A DNA stretch of 64,000 nt from CAWEWH01 sp963812775 (GCA_963812775.1 CAWEWH010000001.1:124001-188000), one strand, 5' to 3'. Counted from the first letter of the stretch, positions 36,082 through 45,203 are shown. The notes: generated by a model from the letters alone, not told the origin. Program-made: numbers and translations.

Positions 36082-36426
36082 TCAGTGAGCCGCCACGTGG
36101 CGGGATTCGACCACCTCGGCCAGCGCTTTGCGCATCGCTGACTCAACGGCAAGCATTCGCCCCGCCCGCTTTGGACTGAGCTGCTCGCGATCGATCACAT
36201 CGGTCAAGGCCGGCGCCCAATATTCGAGCGGCGGAGGGATCGTCACTTCGCTGATCTGCTTGCCCTCAAAATACAGGTGCAGCCCGATGCAATGGGCGAC
36301 AGTGACCGCAGGGATTTCCAAGATGTCGGCAATTTCGGCGACCGTCAGCGGCTTCGAAGATTGCGAGACAACCGCAATGATCCGCAGGAAGAGATAGTGT
36401 GATTTGAATGAACGCTTCAGGCGCAT
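36082..36426 (-). CDS. HTH-domain protein of unknown function
   Basis: From the ATG at 36426, 114 residues. It carries an N-terminal IclR/MarR-like helix-turn-helix (LFLRIIAVVSQSSKPLTVAEIADILEIP, then VAHCIGLHLYFEGKQ) and a helical C-terminus rich in charged residues (SAMRKALAEVVESRHV). A small DNA-binding regulator is likely. Upstream codons in frame show no family features. It lies just outside the apparent mobile element. Confidence 0.6.
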   Translation of the reverse strand: MRLKRSFKSHYLFLRIIAVVSQSSKPLTVAEIADILEIPAVTVAHCIGLHLYFEGKQISEVTIPPPLEYWAPALTDVIDREQLSPKRAGRMLAVESAMRKALAEVVESRHVAAH

Positions 36427-37174
36427 GGGCGTACTCCTCACAATGCCCCGCCGGCTCGGCTGCGCGGCCAGCAGTCCCACTGCAGCGCACCGCTCAGGTG
36501 CGCGCCTTGCAATAGCTCGGGTGAAGCTGGGCCGTTTTGAGGCGTGCGCGGGGCATTCCAAAGATGCTGCGCGAGGAAGACGCCAAGCGCGTCTGCTGGC
36601 CTCTGCTTTGTCTTCCGCGGCGATGACGCCGCGTCTCATCGAGTTCGCGATGCGAAGCCCGGCCGCTTCGTTGGCAACGCGACGGATGCGGCGCCGCGAC
36701 GGACGCGGCGCTCATTTTTGCCGGCACTTGTCGCCGTCGCCTTAATCGAGATGTGAGGTTGGATCGGATCGGCGCCGAGCCCGGGAGATTTGGGCCAAGA
36801 GCTAGGGCCACAAAGAGGTGGCCGGCCGAGAACGGTTTCCGAGGAGGCCACGTGGACCGTTCCGGCCGGCCGAACCCCACGAAAGCCAGGAGATGCGGCG
36901 GACCTGAGCATCCGTAGGGTATCTGAGCGGCGCCAAGGGTTTAGCTACCCCGGGGGCCTGTCTTTGCAGCGTATCGTGTGGCGAACCGAAAGCAATCGTT
37001 CGAATCGATCTGCGCCCATTCATCCTTCATAAAGGTTAAGGTTTAGCCATTGTATGGCAGCATTTGAGAAAAAATTGCCGCAGTTGCAATGGGTTGTAGC
37101 GGGTTGCGGCCGGCTCGCCAGAGGCTGATCCGAGGTCGTTGAAATCGGGTCGCGCTCGATGTTTCTTGATTTTT
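36427..37174. other. Long interval without a recognisable gene
   Basis: About 750 bases. Open frames on both strands are low-information Arg-rich translations and look like composition artefacts. I see no RNA gene or operator I can name; the stretch at 37020-37100 is distinctly more A/T-rich. Confidence 0.4.
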
Positions 37175-37224
37175 AGCGCGTGATCTTGTCCGAAAACCGC
37201 TCACGCTCTTCGGGATCATGCGCT
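37175..37224. repeat. Rhizobial-type palindromic intergenic repeat
   Basis: AGCGCGTGATC (37175-37185) is repeated in inverted form as GATCATGCGCT (37214-37224), around a centre containing TTGTCCGAAAACCGC and TCTTCGG. This is the form of a dispersed repeat well known from rhizobial relatives. It touches the pleD stop codon and may act as a hairpin at the transcript end. Confidence 0.7.
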
Positions 37225-38593
37225 ACGCGGCGGCTGCCACCACCTTGTTGCGGCCGCCTTGCTTGGCCTGGTAGAGCGCGTCGTCGGCCCGTTTCAGGAC
37301 CTCACCGGCCGTCATGTCGCCGGCCTGCCGCGCCGCAACGCCGATCGACACCGTCACCGCGATGCGCTTCATCCCTTGCACCACGAAGGGCTCGGCCTCG
37401 ACACGCTGCCGGATGCGCTCGGCGACGGCCTGGGCGCCGTCGAGAGGCGTATCGGGCACGACCACGACCACCTCCTCGCCGCCGACACGGGACACCACGT
37501 CGATGGCGCGGGCATTGGCGCGGATGCGCGCCGCGAATTCCTTCAGCACCTCGTCGCCGGCGGCGTGGCCATAAGCGTCGTTGATGGCCTTGAAACGATC
37601 GATGTCGAGAACCAGGATCGACAGCTGCCGCGCCCTGAGCGCCGCCTCGTCGAACAGCGCAACGAGATGGGTGTCGAGGTAGCGGCGGTTGTGCAGCCCG
37701 GTCAGCGGATCGGTGACGGCGAGCTCCATCGAGGCGTGCACGCTGTCGCGCAGCCGGTCGGCGAAGCGCTTGCGGCGCACCTGCGTGCGCACTCGCGCCA
37801 CGAGCTCGTTGCGGTCGACCGGGCGCACAAGGAAGTCATGCACGCCGATGTCGAGGCCGCGCAGCACCTTCACCTTCGCGTCCGCGTCGGCAATCATCAG
37901 GATGGCTGAGTTGCGCGTGCGGTCGAGGGCGCGCAGCTGGCTGCACAGGCGCAGGCCGTCGAAGGTCTTCAGATCGAGGCTGACCAGGATTACGTCGTAG
38001 ACCTGCTCGGCGGCGCGGATCAGCGCCGCCTGCGGATCGGCCTCGATGTCGACGCGCTGGAAGGGGGACAGCGCTTCGGCCATGCGCTCATAGGAGCTGG
38101 CGCGGTCGTCGACGAGGAGCACCCGGGCATTGTGGCCGGTCTCGGCGGCGGCGGCCGCCAGCGGATCGTCCATGCCGTATTCGCGCGAGGCGATGACACG
38201 GGCGCGCAGCTCGTCCGTGGTCGCCTTGAGGCGCACCAGGCTGCGCACCCGCGCGAGCAGTGCGGTGTCGTCGACCGGCTTGGTGAGGAAATCGTCGGCG
38301 CCGGCGTCGAGGCCGCGCAGCCGGTCGCTCGGCTGGTCGAGAGCGGTGACCATGACGACCGGGATGTGGGCGGTGGCCGGCGAGCTCTTGAGGCGGCGGC
38401 AGACCTCGAAGCCGTCCATGCCGGGCATCATGGCGTCGAGGAGGACGATGTCGCAGAGGTTCTGCTCGCACAGCGCCAGCGCATCAGCGCCGCTCATGGC
38501 GGCGCTCACGTCAAAATATTCCGCGCTGAGCCTGGCCTCGAGCAGCCTCACATTCGGAAGCAGATCATCGACGACGAGGACACGCGCGGACAT
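37223..38593 (-). CDS. pleD: PleD-type diguanylate cyclase (REC-REC-GGDEF)
   Basis: From the ATG at 38593 (MSARVLVVDDLLPNVRLLEARL, the PleD N-terminus) come a receiver with phospho-acceptor in IVLLDAMMPGMDG, an adaptor receiver lacking the acidic pocket (LLVDDRASS; VILVSLDLKTFDG), and a GGDEF domain. The substrate motifs are TDPLTGLHNRRYLD and FKAINDAYGHAAGDEVL. The catalytic signature reads GGEEV rather than GGEEF, and the inhibitory RxxD site is present (RAID). It makes cyclic di-GMP on phosphorylation, controlling polar development. It follows divK closely; the two appear fused only because of one extra base. Confidence 0.9.
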   Translation of the reverse strand: MSARVLVVDDLLPNVRLLEARLSAEYFDVSAAMSGADALALCEQNLCDIVLLDAMMPGMDGFEVCRRLKSSPATAHIPVVMVTALDQPSDRLRGLDAGADDFLTKPVDDTALLARVRSLVRLKATTDELRARVIASREYGMDDPLAAAAAETGHNARVLLVDDRASSYERMAEALSPFQRVDIEADPQAALIRAAEQVYDVILVSLDLKTFDGLRLCSQLRALDRTRNSAILMIADADAKVKVLRGLDIGVHDFLVRPVDRNELVARVRTQVRRKRFADRLRDSVHASMELAVTDPLTGLHNRRYLDTHLVALFDEAALRARQLSILVLDIDRFKAINDAYGHAAGDEVLKEFAARIRANARAIDVVSRVGGEEVVVVVPDTPLDGAQAVAERIRQRVEAEPFVVQGMKRIAVTVSIGVAARQAGDMTAGEVLKRADDALYQAKQGGRNKVVAAAA

Positions 38594-38598
38594 GACGT

Positions 38599-38968
38599 TC
38601 AGGTACCGAGGATAGTTGCGCACCGTCTCCAGGAACTTTGAGACTGAAATGGGTTTCGACAAATACGCCTCGCAGCCGCCCTCGCGAATGCGCTCCTCGT
38701 CACCCTTCATGGCGAAGGCGGTGACCGCGACGACCGGGATGGATTTCAGGTCGTCGTCCTCCTTCAGCCACTTTGTGACTTCGAGCCCCGACACTTCCGG
38801 CAGCTGGATGTCCATGAGGATCAGGTCGGGGCGATTGCTGCGCGCGATCTCGATCGCCTCGATACCGTTGCCGGTCTTCAGCGTCTTGTAGCCGTGCGCC
38901 TCCAGCAGGTCGCTGAAGAGCTTCATGTTGAGCTCATTGTCCTCGACGATGAGTACCGTCTTGGCCAT
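38599..38968 (-). CDS. divK: DivK, single-domain response regulator of cell polarity
   Basis: From the ATG at 38968 the sequence is DivK-like throughout: MAKTVLIVEDNELNMKLF, LILMDIQLPEVSGLEVTKWL (phospho-acceptor Asp), VVAVTAFAMKGDEE, GCEAYLSKPISVSKFLETV. At the end the frame runs on into pleD as NYPRYLNV. Removing one C near 38610 gives NYLGT and a TGA at 38599, the usual DivK ending. So one inserted base, probably a sequence error, creates an apparent fusion. DivK acts with DivJ/PleC-type kinases on the CtrA pathway. Confidence 0.88.
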
Positions 38969-39093
38969 CAGGCAGCCCTCGGCGCCACGGCGGCCGGCCA
39001 CGGCGCTTCGATCCGTGCTATTGCCACGTTGTGTCCCTTCCCTGGCCTATGCCAATGGTCGTATCAGTCAGCCGTTGACGAAACGCAAACCCG

Positions 39094-39408
39094 ATGCGCG
39101 AGTCTCGTCCCAAGGGCCAGCCAGACCTTGCCACCGCAGAGGGTATCGCCTTGAGGGCATTGGAATTTCTGGCCTCCGACATGGAGCGTTTAGGACGCTT
39201 TCTGGCGTTAACCGGCCTCAACCCTAAAACGATTCGCGCCGCCGCTATTGAGCCAGGCTTTCTGGCGGCAGTTTTGGACCATATTTCGACCGACGATGCC
39301 CTGATTGTCGCCTTTGCGGCCTACAGCGGCCTCGATCCGGCCCGCGTGGGGGAAGCGCGGGACGTGCTGGCGCGCCACCGAGGCGAGACATGGCCGGAGA
39401 GCCACTAG
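39094..39408 (+). CDS. DUF3572 family protein
   Basis: A 104-residue protein with the DUF3572 pattern (EGIALRALEFLASDMERLGRFLALTGL... DDALIVAFAAYSGLDP). The family is small, alphaproteobacterial and uncharacterised; it commonly lies between divK/pleD and dinB as here. Its end overlaps the dinB start by 19 bases. It is divergent from divK. Confidence 0.88.
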   Translation: MRESRPKGQPDLATAEGIALRALEFLASDMERLGRFLALTGLNPKTIRAAAIEPGFLAAVLDHISTDDALIVAFAAYSGLDPARVGEARDVLARHRGETWPESH

Positions 39409-40682
39409 CAGAGGCACTTTGCCGCGACTGTCTCGTCGAGGCGCCCCGCCCCACCTCGGGCCGCTGCCGCGTCTGCGGCAGCCCGCGCCTTATCGGTCAT
39501 GCCGAGCGCAACGTGCTTGCCGTCGCCCATGTCGACTGCGACGCCTTCTACGCCACCATCGAGAAACGCGACGATCCCTCCCTCGCCGACAAGCCGGTCA
39601 TCGTCGGCGGCGGCAAGCGCGGCGTCGTCTCCACCGCCTGCTACATCGCCCGCACGTTCGGCGTGCGCTCGGCCATGCCGATGTTCAAGGCGCTGGAAGC
39701 CTGCCCCGACGCGGTGGTGATCAGGCCCGACATGGAGAAATATGTCGCCGTCAGCCGGCGAGGTGCGCGAGATGATGCGGGCGCTGACGCCGCTGGTCGA
39801 GCCGCTCTCCATCGACGAAGCCTTCCTCGACCTGTCCGGCACCGAGCGGCTGCACCATGCGCCGCCCGTCGTCACGCTGCTGCGCTTCGCGCGCGCCGTC
39901 GAGGCGGAGATCGGCGTCACCGTCTCGATCGGCCTCTCGCACAACAAGTTCCTGGCCAAGATCGCCTCCGACCTCGACAAGCCGCGCGGCTTCTCGCTCA
40001 TCGGCAAGGCCGAGACCCTCGGCTTCCTGGCCCCCAAGCCGGTCGTCCATCTTCTTTGGCGTCGGCAAGGTCGCCGAGGCGCGCCTGGCGCGTGCCGGCC
40101 TGCGCACCGTGGCCGATATCCGCCGCCTGGCGCCCGCCGACCTCTTCCGCCTCATCGGCAACGATGCCGAGCGCTTGCATCGGCTGGCGCACGGCCACGA
40201 CGCCCGGCCGGTGCGCGTCGAGCGCGAGACCAAGACCATCTCGGCGGAGACCACGTTCAACACCGATATCGGCTCGCTCCAGGATCTCGAGCCGATCCTG
40301 TGGCGGCTTTGCGAGCGGCTCTCGGCGCGCATGAAGAAGGCCGAGCTTGCCGGCCGCTCGATCACGCTGAAGCTGAAGACGGCCGATTTCAAGCTGCGCA
40401 CGCGCTCGCGCTCCGGTCTCGCGCCAACACAGCTCGCTGGGCGTCTGTTCAAGACGGGCCGCGCGCTCTTGGCGCAGGAATGCGACGGCACGCGCTTTCG
40501 CCTCATCGGCATCGGCGCGTCCGATCTCTGCGAAGCGCACGCAGAGCGACCACGGCGACCTCGCCGACACGGACCTGCGCCGCGAGGCGCAGGCCGAGCG
40601 CGCCGTCGACAGATTGCGCGACCGTTTCGGCGACGACGCCGTCATCAAGGGCATCAGCCTGCGCGGCAAAGGTCAGGACTAG
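39390..40682 (+). CDS. dinB: DNA polymerase IV (DinB), frameshifted
   Basis: Reading through three frame changes (near 39757, 40047 and 40540) gives a Y-family polymerase of about 430 residues. It has an N-terminal zinc-knuckle-like extension typical of alphaproteobacteria (CRDC...CRVCG), the first catalytic Asp in AHVDCDAFYATIE and the second acidic pair in SIDEAFLDLSG. The thumb and little-finger regions follow, with FFGVGKV, SAETTFNTDI and FKLRTRSRS. At 39757 one G too many is evident (SRE-VRE expected). It performs error-prone bypass synthesis. All motifs survive, so the shifts look like sequence errors. Confidence 0.85.
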
Positions 40683-40691
40683 GCCCTGGCA

Positions 40692-41084
40692 ATGCCCCAG
40701 ACCATCGCGTCGGTAACCGTCCTCGTGCGTGACTACGACGAAGCGATCGCGTTCTTCACGAAGACGCTTGGCTTCACGCTCCTCGAGGACACGCCACTCG
40801 ACGGGCAGAAGCGCTGGGTGCGCGTTGGGCCGCCGCAATCGGCGGGCACCAGCCTCCTCCTCGCCAAGGCGTCGACGCCCGCGCAACGCGAGGCCGTCGG
40901 ACGCCAGGCCGGCCAGCGTATGTTCCTGATCCTGCGCACCGACGATTTTCAGCGCGACCACGCCGCGATGCGTTCGCGCGGCGTCACCTTTCTCGAAGCC
41001 CCGCGCCAGGAACCGTACGGAACGGTGGCGAAGTTCGAAGACCTCTACGGCAACGTATGGGACTTGCTGCAGCCGAAAGACTGA
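40692..41084 (+). CDS. VOC-family (glyoxalase/bleomycin resistance-type) protein
   Basis: A 130-residue single VOC domain: IASVTVLVRDYDEAIAFFTKTLGFTLLED at the N-terminus and EPYGTVAKFEDLYGNVWDLLQP at the C-terminus, where Glu in KFEDLYGN is a typical metal ligand. Substrate unknown. It lies 9 bases after dinB and may share its transcript. Confidence 0.88.
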   Translation: MPQTIASVTVLVRDYDEAIAFFTKTLGFTLLEDTPLDGQKRWVRVGPPQSAGTSLLLAKASTPAQREAVGRQAGQRMFLILRTDDFQRDHAAMRSRGVTFLEAPRQEPYGTVAKFEDLYGNVWDLLQPKD

Positions 41085-41088
41085 AGCG

Positions 41089-41913
41089 TTACTGCGCGCA
41101 CTTGCCGCCGGCGATCACGTCGAGTTGCTTCATCTCGCCCTTGAGCGTGAAGCTGCCATAGTCGAGCTTCAGCGCCCCGACGATGCCGTTGTCGAAAAGG
41201 TCGAACGACACGGTGTAGACCGGGACGCGCTCGCCCGAGCCTTCGGTGAAGTAGCTCACACTCACCGGCCAACGGGGCGCCTTGTCGAGCCCCGCCTTCA
41301 GGGCCGGCTCTTCAGGCGGACGCCCACTGGCATCGAACCTGCGGCCGATGACGGAGAGCGTATCGTAGACCTTGAGGCCGTCGTCGGAACCGTCATAGAC
41401 CTTCACCGACAGCAGGGTTTCACCGGCCTGCGCCGCCTCGATCAGCTTCTTCATGTGGGACGAGGGAAACAGCACCTCGGCGCCGACATCGAGGCGATCC
41501 TTCTTGGGCCGCGCGATGGCGACCGCGAGGGCGCCGGCGCGGCGATCGGCGTTGCCGTCGACGATCTTGGCCGGGCCGCCGGCGCTCTGATGCTCGGTGC
41601 GGAACTTGAAATTGGCGCCCTGCCCGTCCTCGAACGTGTTGGAGCGCAAATCCGACATGCGTGGCTCGCCGTCGCTCGACTGCAGCACGGTCACCTGTCG
41701 GAACGACATGGTGTAGCCTTCGCAGGCATCGCCGGTGAAATTGTAGGCGATGCGGCCCTTGGCCGAGTCGGGACCGCGGGAGCCCTGGCCGGACAGCAGC
41801 GACAGGTCGTAGACCGCCTTGTGGGCGACAAGATTGGGGGAAGCCGCCTGGCTCGTCGCGGCCGAGGCCACAAGCCCGAGACAGAGCGCCAAGCAGCCAA
41901 CCATCTTTTGCAT
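41089..41913 (-). CDS. eipB: EipB family cell-envelope integrity protein (DUF1849)
   Basis: From the ATG at 41913 (MQKMVGCLALCLGLVASAA, signal peptide ending SQAA), 274 residues. EipB features: HKAVYDLSLL at the mature start, GRIAYNFTGDACEGYTM with the first conserved Cys, and GGKCAQ with the second Cys at the C-terminus; these two form a disulfide in characterised members. It is a periplasmic beta-spiral protein needed for envelope integrity in Brucella. Convergent with the VOC gene with 4 bases between stops. Confidence 0.9.
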   Translation of the reverse strand: MQKMVGCLALCLGLVASAATSQAASPNLVAHKAVYDLSLLSGQGSRGPDSAKGRIAYNFTGDACEGYTMSFRQVTVLQSSDGEPRMSDLRSNTFEDGQGANFKFRTEHQSAGGPAKIVDGNADRRAGALAVAIARPKKDRLDVGAEVLFPSSHMKKLIEAAQAGETLLSVKVYDGSDDGLKVYDTLSVIGRRFDASGRPPEEPALKAGLDKAPRWPVSVSYFTEGSGERVPVYTVSFDLFDNGIVGALKLDYGSFTLKGEMKQLDVIAGGKCAQ

Positions 41914-42050
41914 CGCAATTGCCCTTCGCGTGATTTGCTCGACTTCAGGATAAATGGCCCGCTGCGCCCCCGCAACCACGCTTGCGGCAACGCCTGCGAT
42001 CAGCCACAAGAACGCGGCGAAACCGGGGGCGGCCGAGGGAAAGCCAATTC

Positions 42051-42515
42051 ATGAGCAGCATCGCAGCCCGTCTCAAGGAACTCGACATCATCCTGCCTGA
42101 GCCGCGGCCTCCCGTCGCCAATTATGTGCCGTTTGTGCTGACCGGGAAATTGCTGGTTGTATCCGGCCAGGTCTGCGTCGGCCTCGACGGCAAGCTGACC
42201 CACAAGGGCAAGCTCGGTGCCGAGATCTCGCTCGCGGACGGCCAGGCGGCGGCGCGGCTCTGCGCCATCCAGGTCCTCGCCCAGGCCAAGGCCGCGCTCG
42301 GCGACCTCGACAAGATCGCCCGCTGCGTACGCCTCGGCGGCTTCATCAACGCACTGCCCACCTTCGCCGAACTGCCGCAGGTGATGAACGGCGCCTCCGA
42401 TCTCATGGTGGCGGTGCTCGGCGACAAGGGCCGCCATGCGCGCACGACGGTCGGCGTCGCCGAGCTGCCGTTCGATGCGGCCGTCGAGGTGGAAGCGCTG
42501 TTCGAGATCGCGTGA
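42051..42515 (+). CDS. RidA-family protein (YjgF/YER057c/UK114), longer subgroup
   Basis: A 154-residue protein started at the ATG at 42051; the upstream TTG at 41982 would add a non-family extension. Pattern: RLKELDIILPEPRPPVANYVPFVLTGKLLVVSGQ, then CVRLGGFINALPTFAELPQVMNGASDLM and the C-terminal GVAELPFDAAVEVEALFEIA. Classic RidA deaminates reactive enamines with an Arg in the pocket; members of this subgroup keep the trimer fold. Followed after 3 bases by the glycerophosphodiesterase gene. Confidence 0.88.
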   Translation: MSSIAARLKELDIILPEPRPPVANYVPFVLTGKLLVVSGQVCVGLDGKLTHKGKLGAEISLADGQAAARLCAIQVLAQAKAALGDLDKIARCVRLGGFINALPTFAELPQVMNGASDLMVAVLGDKGRHARTTVGVAELPFDAAVEVEALFEIA

Positions 42516-42518
42516 GGC

Positions 42519-43256
42519 ATGGCGGCGCCGTCCTGGCTTACGCAGCGGCCGGTCGCCCATCGCGGGCTGCACGGGCAAGGACGGCTCGAGAACACGACGT
42601 CGGCGGCCGCCGCTGCCGTCGACAAGGGCTTTGCCATCGAGTGCGACCTGCAGCTCAGCGCCGACGGCGAAGCGGTGGTGTTCCATGACTTCGCGTTGGA
42701 GCGGTTGACCGGCGGCACGGGCCGCGTCGATGCGCTCACAGCCCAGAAGCTCTCCACCCTCTCCTATCGCGGCAGCGAGGATCGTATCCCGACGCTCGCC
42801 GCCTTTCTCGATGCGATCGGCGGCCGCGTGCCCGTCTTGATCGAGATCAAGAGCCGCTTCGACGGCGACCTCAGATTGGCGCGCCGCACCGCCGAGACGC
42901 TCAAGGGCCGCGGCGACCCGGTGGCCGTCATGTCGTTCGACGACGACATCGTCGAAGCCTTCATCGCGCTGGCGCCTGATCGTCCGCGCGGCATCGTCGC
43001 CGAGGCCCACTATCACGACCACGGGCCGGTCAAGATCGATCCCACCCGCAAGGCGGCGCTCGCCGGGCTCATGCACGTTTCCCGCTCGAAGCCCGACTTC
43101 ATCGCCTGGAACGTCAAGGATCTGCCGCATCCGCTGCCCAGTCTGGCGCGGCATTCTGGCATGCCGGTGCTGACCTGGACGGTGCGCACCGCCGAGGATC
43201 GGCAGAAGGCCACGGCCCATGCCGATCAGATGATCTTCGAGGGCTTTGTTCCGTGA
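42519..43256 (+). CDS. Glycerophosphodiester phosphodiesterase family protein
   Basis: A 245-residue GDPD-domain protein: HRGLHGQGRLENT (His and Glu-Asn of the site), IECDLQLSADGEAVVFHD (metal Glu-Asp and catalytic His), VLIEIKSRF and VLTWTVRT. No signal peptide, so it acts in the cytoplasm. It hydrolyses glycerophosphodiesters from lipid turnover to glycerol-3-phosphate and an alcohol. Confidence 0.9.
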   Translation: MAAPSWLTQRPVAHRGLHGQGRLENTTSAAAAAVDKGFAIECDLQLSADGEAVVFHDFALERLTGGTGRVDALTAQKLSTLSYRGSEDRIPTLAAFLDAIGGRVPVLIEIKSRFDGDLRLARRTAETLKGRGDPVAVMSFDDDIVEAFIALAPDRPRGIVAEAHYHDHGPVKIDPTRKAALAGLMHVSRSKPDFIAWNVKDLPHPLPSLARHSGMPVLTWTVRTAEDRQKATAHADQMIFEGFVP

Positions 43257-43294
43257 TGCCCGCCCGGTCGTTCCTGATACAATAGACCGCGACC

Positions 43295-44539
43295 ATGACG
43301 TCCCCGAGCGCCGAAAAAAGCTGCCCCGAACTCGTCGTGCGGGCCACCACATCCATCGACGCCGTGCCGGCGTCAGAGTGGGATGCGTGCGCCAACCCCC
43401 CGACGACGGCCGAGCCGGCCACTGACGGGCTCACCGCGTACGATCCGCAAAACCCGTTCGTGTCGCACGCTTTCCTGAGGGCCTGCGAAGTCTCGGGCTC
43501 GGCGATCGGCAGAACCGGCTGGGGGACCGCGCACGTTCTCGTCGAAGAGGCAGGCCGGCTCGTGGCCGCCGCCCCCTGCTACGTGAAGTCCCATTCGCAA
43601 GGCGAATATGTCTTCGACCACAGCTGGGCCGACGCCTATTTGCGGGCCGGCGGCCGCTACTATCCGAAGCTGCAGGTGAGCGTGCCGTTCACGCCGGTCA
43701 ACGGGCCGCGGCTTCTCGTGCGGCCTGGCGGCGACGAGGCCCGCGCGCGCGGCACGCTCATCGCCGGCCTTCAGGCGCTGCGCGCCCAGGCGGGCGCCTC
43801 CTCGGTGCACATCACCTTCCTGCCCAAGGACGATTGGGAGGAGCTCGGCGCACACGGCTTCCTGCAGCGCACCGGCCAGCAGTTCCATTGGGGCAACGAG
43901 GGCTACGGCTCGTTCGACGACTTCCTCGCGGCGCTGTCGTCGCGCAAGCGCAAGACCATACGGCGCGAGCGCCGCGACGCCCTGGCGCGCGGCATTTCCG
44001 TCGAGTGGATCACCGGCAAGGACATCACCGAGAGCCACTGGGATGCGTTCTGGGCCTTCTATCAGGACACCGGCTCGCGCAAATGGGGCCGCCCCTATCT
44101 GACGCGGCGTTTCTTCTCGGAGGTCGGCGCCACGATGGCCGAGCGCGTGCTCCTGGTGATGGCCAAGCGCGGCAACCGCTACGTGGCGGGCGCCATCAAC
44201 TTCATCGGCGGCAACACGCTCTATGGCCGCAACTGGGGCTGCATCGAGGAGCATCCGTTCCTGCATTTCGAGGTCTGCTACTACCAGGCCATCGACTTCG
44301 CCATCACGCACCGCCTCGGGCGTGTCGAGGCGGGCGCCCAGGGCGAGCACAAGCTCATGCGCGGCTACCGCCCGGTCACCACCTACTCGGCCCACGACAT
44401 TGCCGATGCGGGCCTGCGCCGCGCCATCGACGCCTATCTGCGCCAGGAGCGCAGCCACGTCGCCGACGCCAACGACGAGCTGGAGACCCTGACGCCGTTC
44501 CGGAAGGGCGCACGGACGGACGAAGAGCAGGATGCTTGA
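43295..44539 (+). CDS. GNAT/FemAB-like N-acyltransferase family protein (PF04339 type)
   Basis: A 414-residue protein of the type annotated as peptidoglycan biosynthesis/GNAT-like (PF04339). It shows PFVSHAFLRACEVSGSA near residue 55, YVFDHSWADAYLRAGGRYYPKLQV, FHWGNEGYGSFDDFLAALSSRKRKTIRRERR, and the C-terminal GRVEAGAQGEHKLMRGYRP. Two GNAT-like folds are expected. The role of the family is not firmly known. Next to GDPD and HIT genes in the same direction. Confidence 0.85.
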   Translation: MTSPSAEKSCPELVVRATTSIDAVPASEWDACANPPTTAEPATDGLTAYDPQNPFVSHAFLRACEVSGSAIGRTGWGTAHVLVEEAGRLVAAAPCYVKSHSQGEYVFDHSWADAYLRAGGRYYPKLQVSVPFTPVNGPRLLVRPGGDEARARGTLIAGLQALRAQAGASSVHITFLPKDDWEELGAHGFLQRTGQQFHWGNEGYGSFDDFLAALSSRKRKTIRRERRDALARGISVEWITGKDITESHWDAFWAFYQDTGSRKWGRPYLTRRFFSEVGATMAERVLLVMAKRGNRYVAGAINFIGGNTLYGRNWGCIEEHPFLHFEVCYYQAIDFAITHRLGRVEAGAQGEHKLMRGYRPVTTYSAHDIADAGLRRAIDAYLRQERSHVADANDELETLTPFRKGARTDEEQDA

Positions 44540-44584
44540 CCCCCTGTCCCGCCCTTGCGACATGTCGCGGGACGAGAGGGCGCC

Positions 44585-45025
44585 ATGACGAGCCACGATC
44601 AGACGAGCTACGATCAAACCAACATCTTCGCGAAGATCCTGCGCGGCGAGTTGCCGTGCCACAAGATCTATGAGGACGAGCACACGTTCGCCTTCATGGA
44701 CATTGCGCCGCGCGGCGACGGCCATGCTCTCGTCGTCCCCAAGAAGCCGTCGCGCAACATTCTCGACATCGACCCCGCCGATCTCGCGCACGTCACCCAC
44801 ACGGTGATGCGCGTCGCCCGCGCTGCCAAGGCGGTCTTCAACGCCGACGGCGTCAGCATCCAGCAATTCAACGAGCGCGCCGGCGGTCAAGTGGTCTTCC
44901 ACACGCACTTCCACGTCATCCCGCGCTTTGCGGGCGTGTCGCTGAAGCCGCCGGCGAGCGAGATGGGCAAACCGGAAGTGCTGGCGGAGCACGCGAAGAA
45001 GATCAGCGCCGCGATGGCGGGGTGA
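44585..45025 (+). CDS. HIT-family nucleotide-binding protein
   Basis: A 146-residue HIT protein: NIFAKILRGELPCHKIYED at the N-terminus and the histidine triad HTHFHVIPR near residue 100, the catalytic nucleotidyl-binding site. I use the ATG at 44585, preceded by GAGAGGGCG; an upstream ATG at 44555 is less likely. It probably hydrolyses nucleoside phosphoramidates or dinucleoside polyphosphates. Confidence 0.93.
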   Translation: MTSHDQTSYDQTNIFAKILRGELPCHKIYEDEHTFAFMDIAPRGDGHALVVPKKPSRNILDIDPADLAHVTHTVMRVARAAKAVFNADGVSIQQFNERAGGQVVFHTHFHVIPRFAGVSLKPPASEMGKPEVLAEHAKKISAAMAG

Positions 45026-45035
45026 TCTGCGCCCG

Positions 45036-45203
45036 TTAGCGCAGCAGGAGCTGCTGGGCCGGCTCTTTCACGAGGCCCCAAATCTGCGCGCCGAGCAGCC
45101 AGGCGACCAGCGCCACCAGCGGCAGGATGAACCACGCCGCGATCTCCTCCTGACGGTGGCGCTTGCGGCGGCGTTCACGACGGCGTTGCAGCCAGCTAGG
45201 CAC
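45036..45203 (-). CDS. Small single-span membrane protein, 55 residues
   Basis: Read by eye from a GTG at 45203 (GGAGCG upstream) to TAA at 45036. It has a very basic N-terminus (QRRRERRRKRHRQEE) followed by one hydrophobic span (AAWFILPLVALVAWLLG) and a short tail with two Leu-rich residues sets. By the positive-inside rule the N-terminus is cytoplasmic. It lies between the convergent HIT gene and clpA. No named family recognised. Confidence 0.55.
   Translation of the reverse strand: MPSWLQRRRERRRKRHRQEEIAAWFILPLVALVAWLLGAQIWGLVKEPAQQLLLR

Noticed and set aside
38591..38968. A genuine DivK-PleD fusion protein
   Set aside because: One extra base explains it and the corrected DivK end is canonical.
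42000..43352. A 450-codon open frame on the minus strand
   Set aside because: It is antisense to the clear RidA and glycerophosphodiesterase genes and shows only Arg/Gly-rich composition.
43373..44992. A 539-codon open frame on the minus strand
   Set aside because: It mirrors the GNAT-like and HIT genes, which have family motifs; the antisense frame has none.
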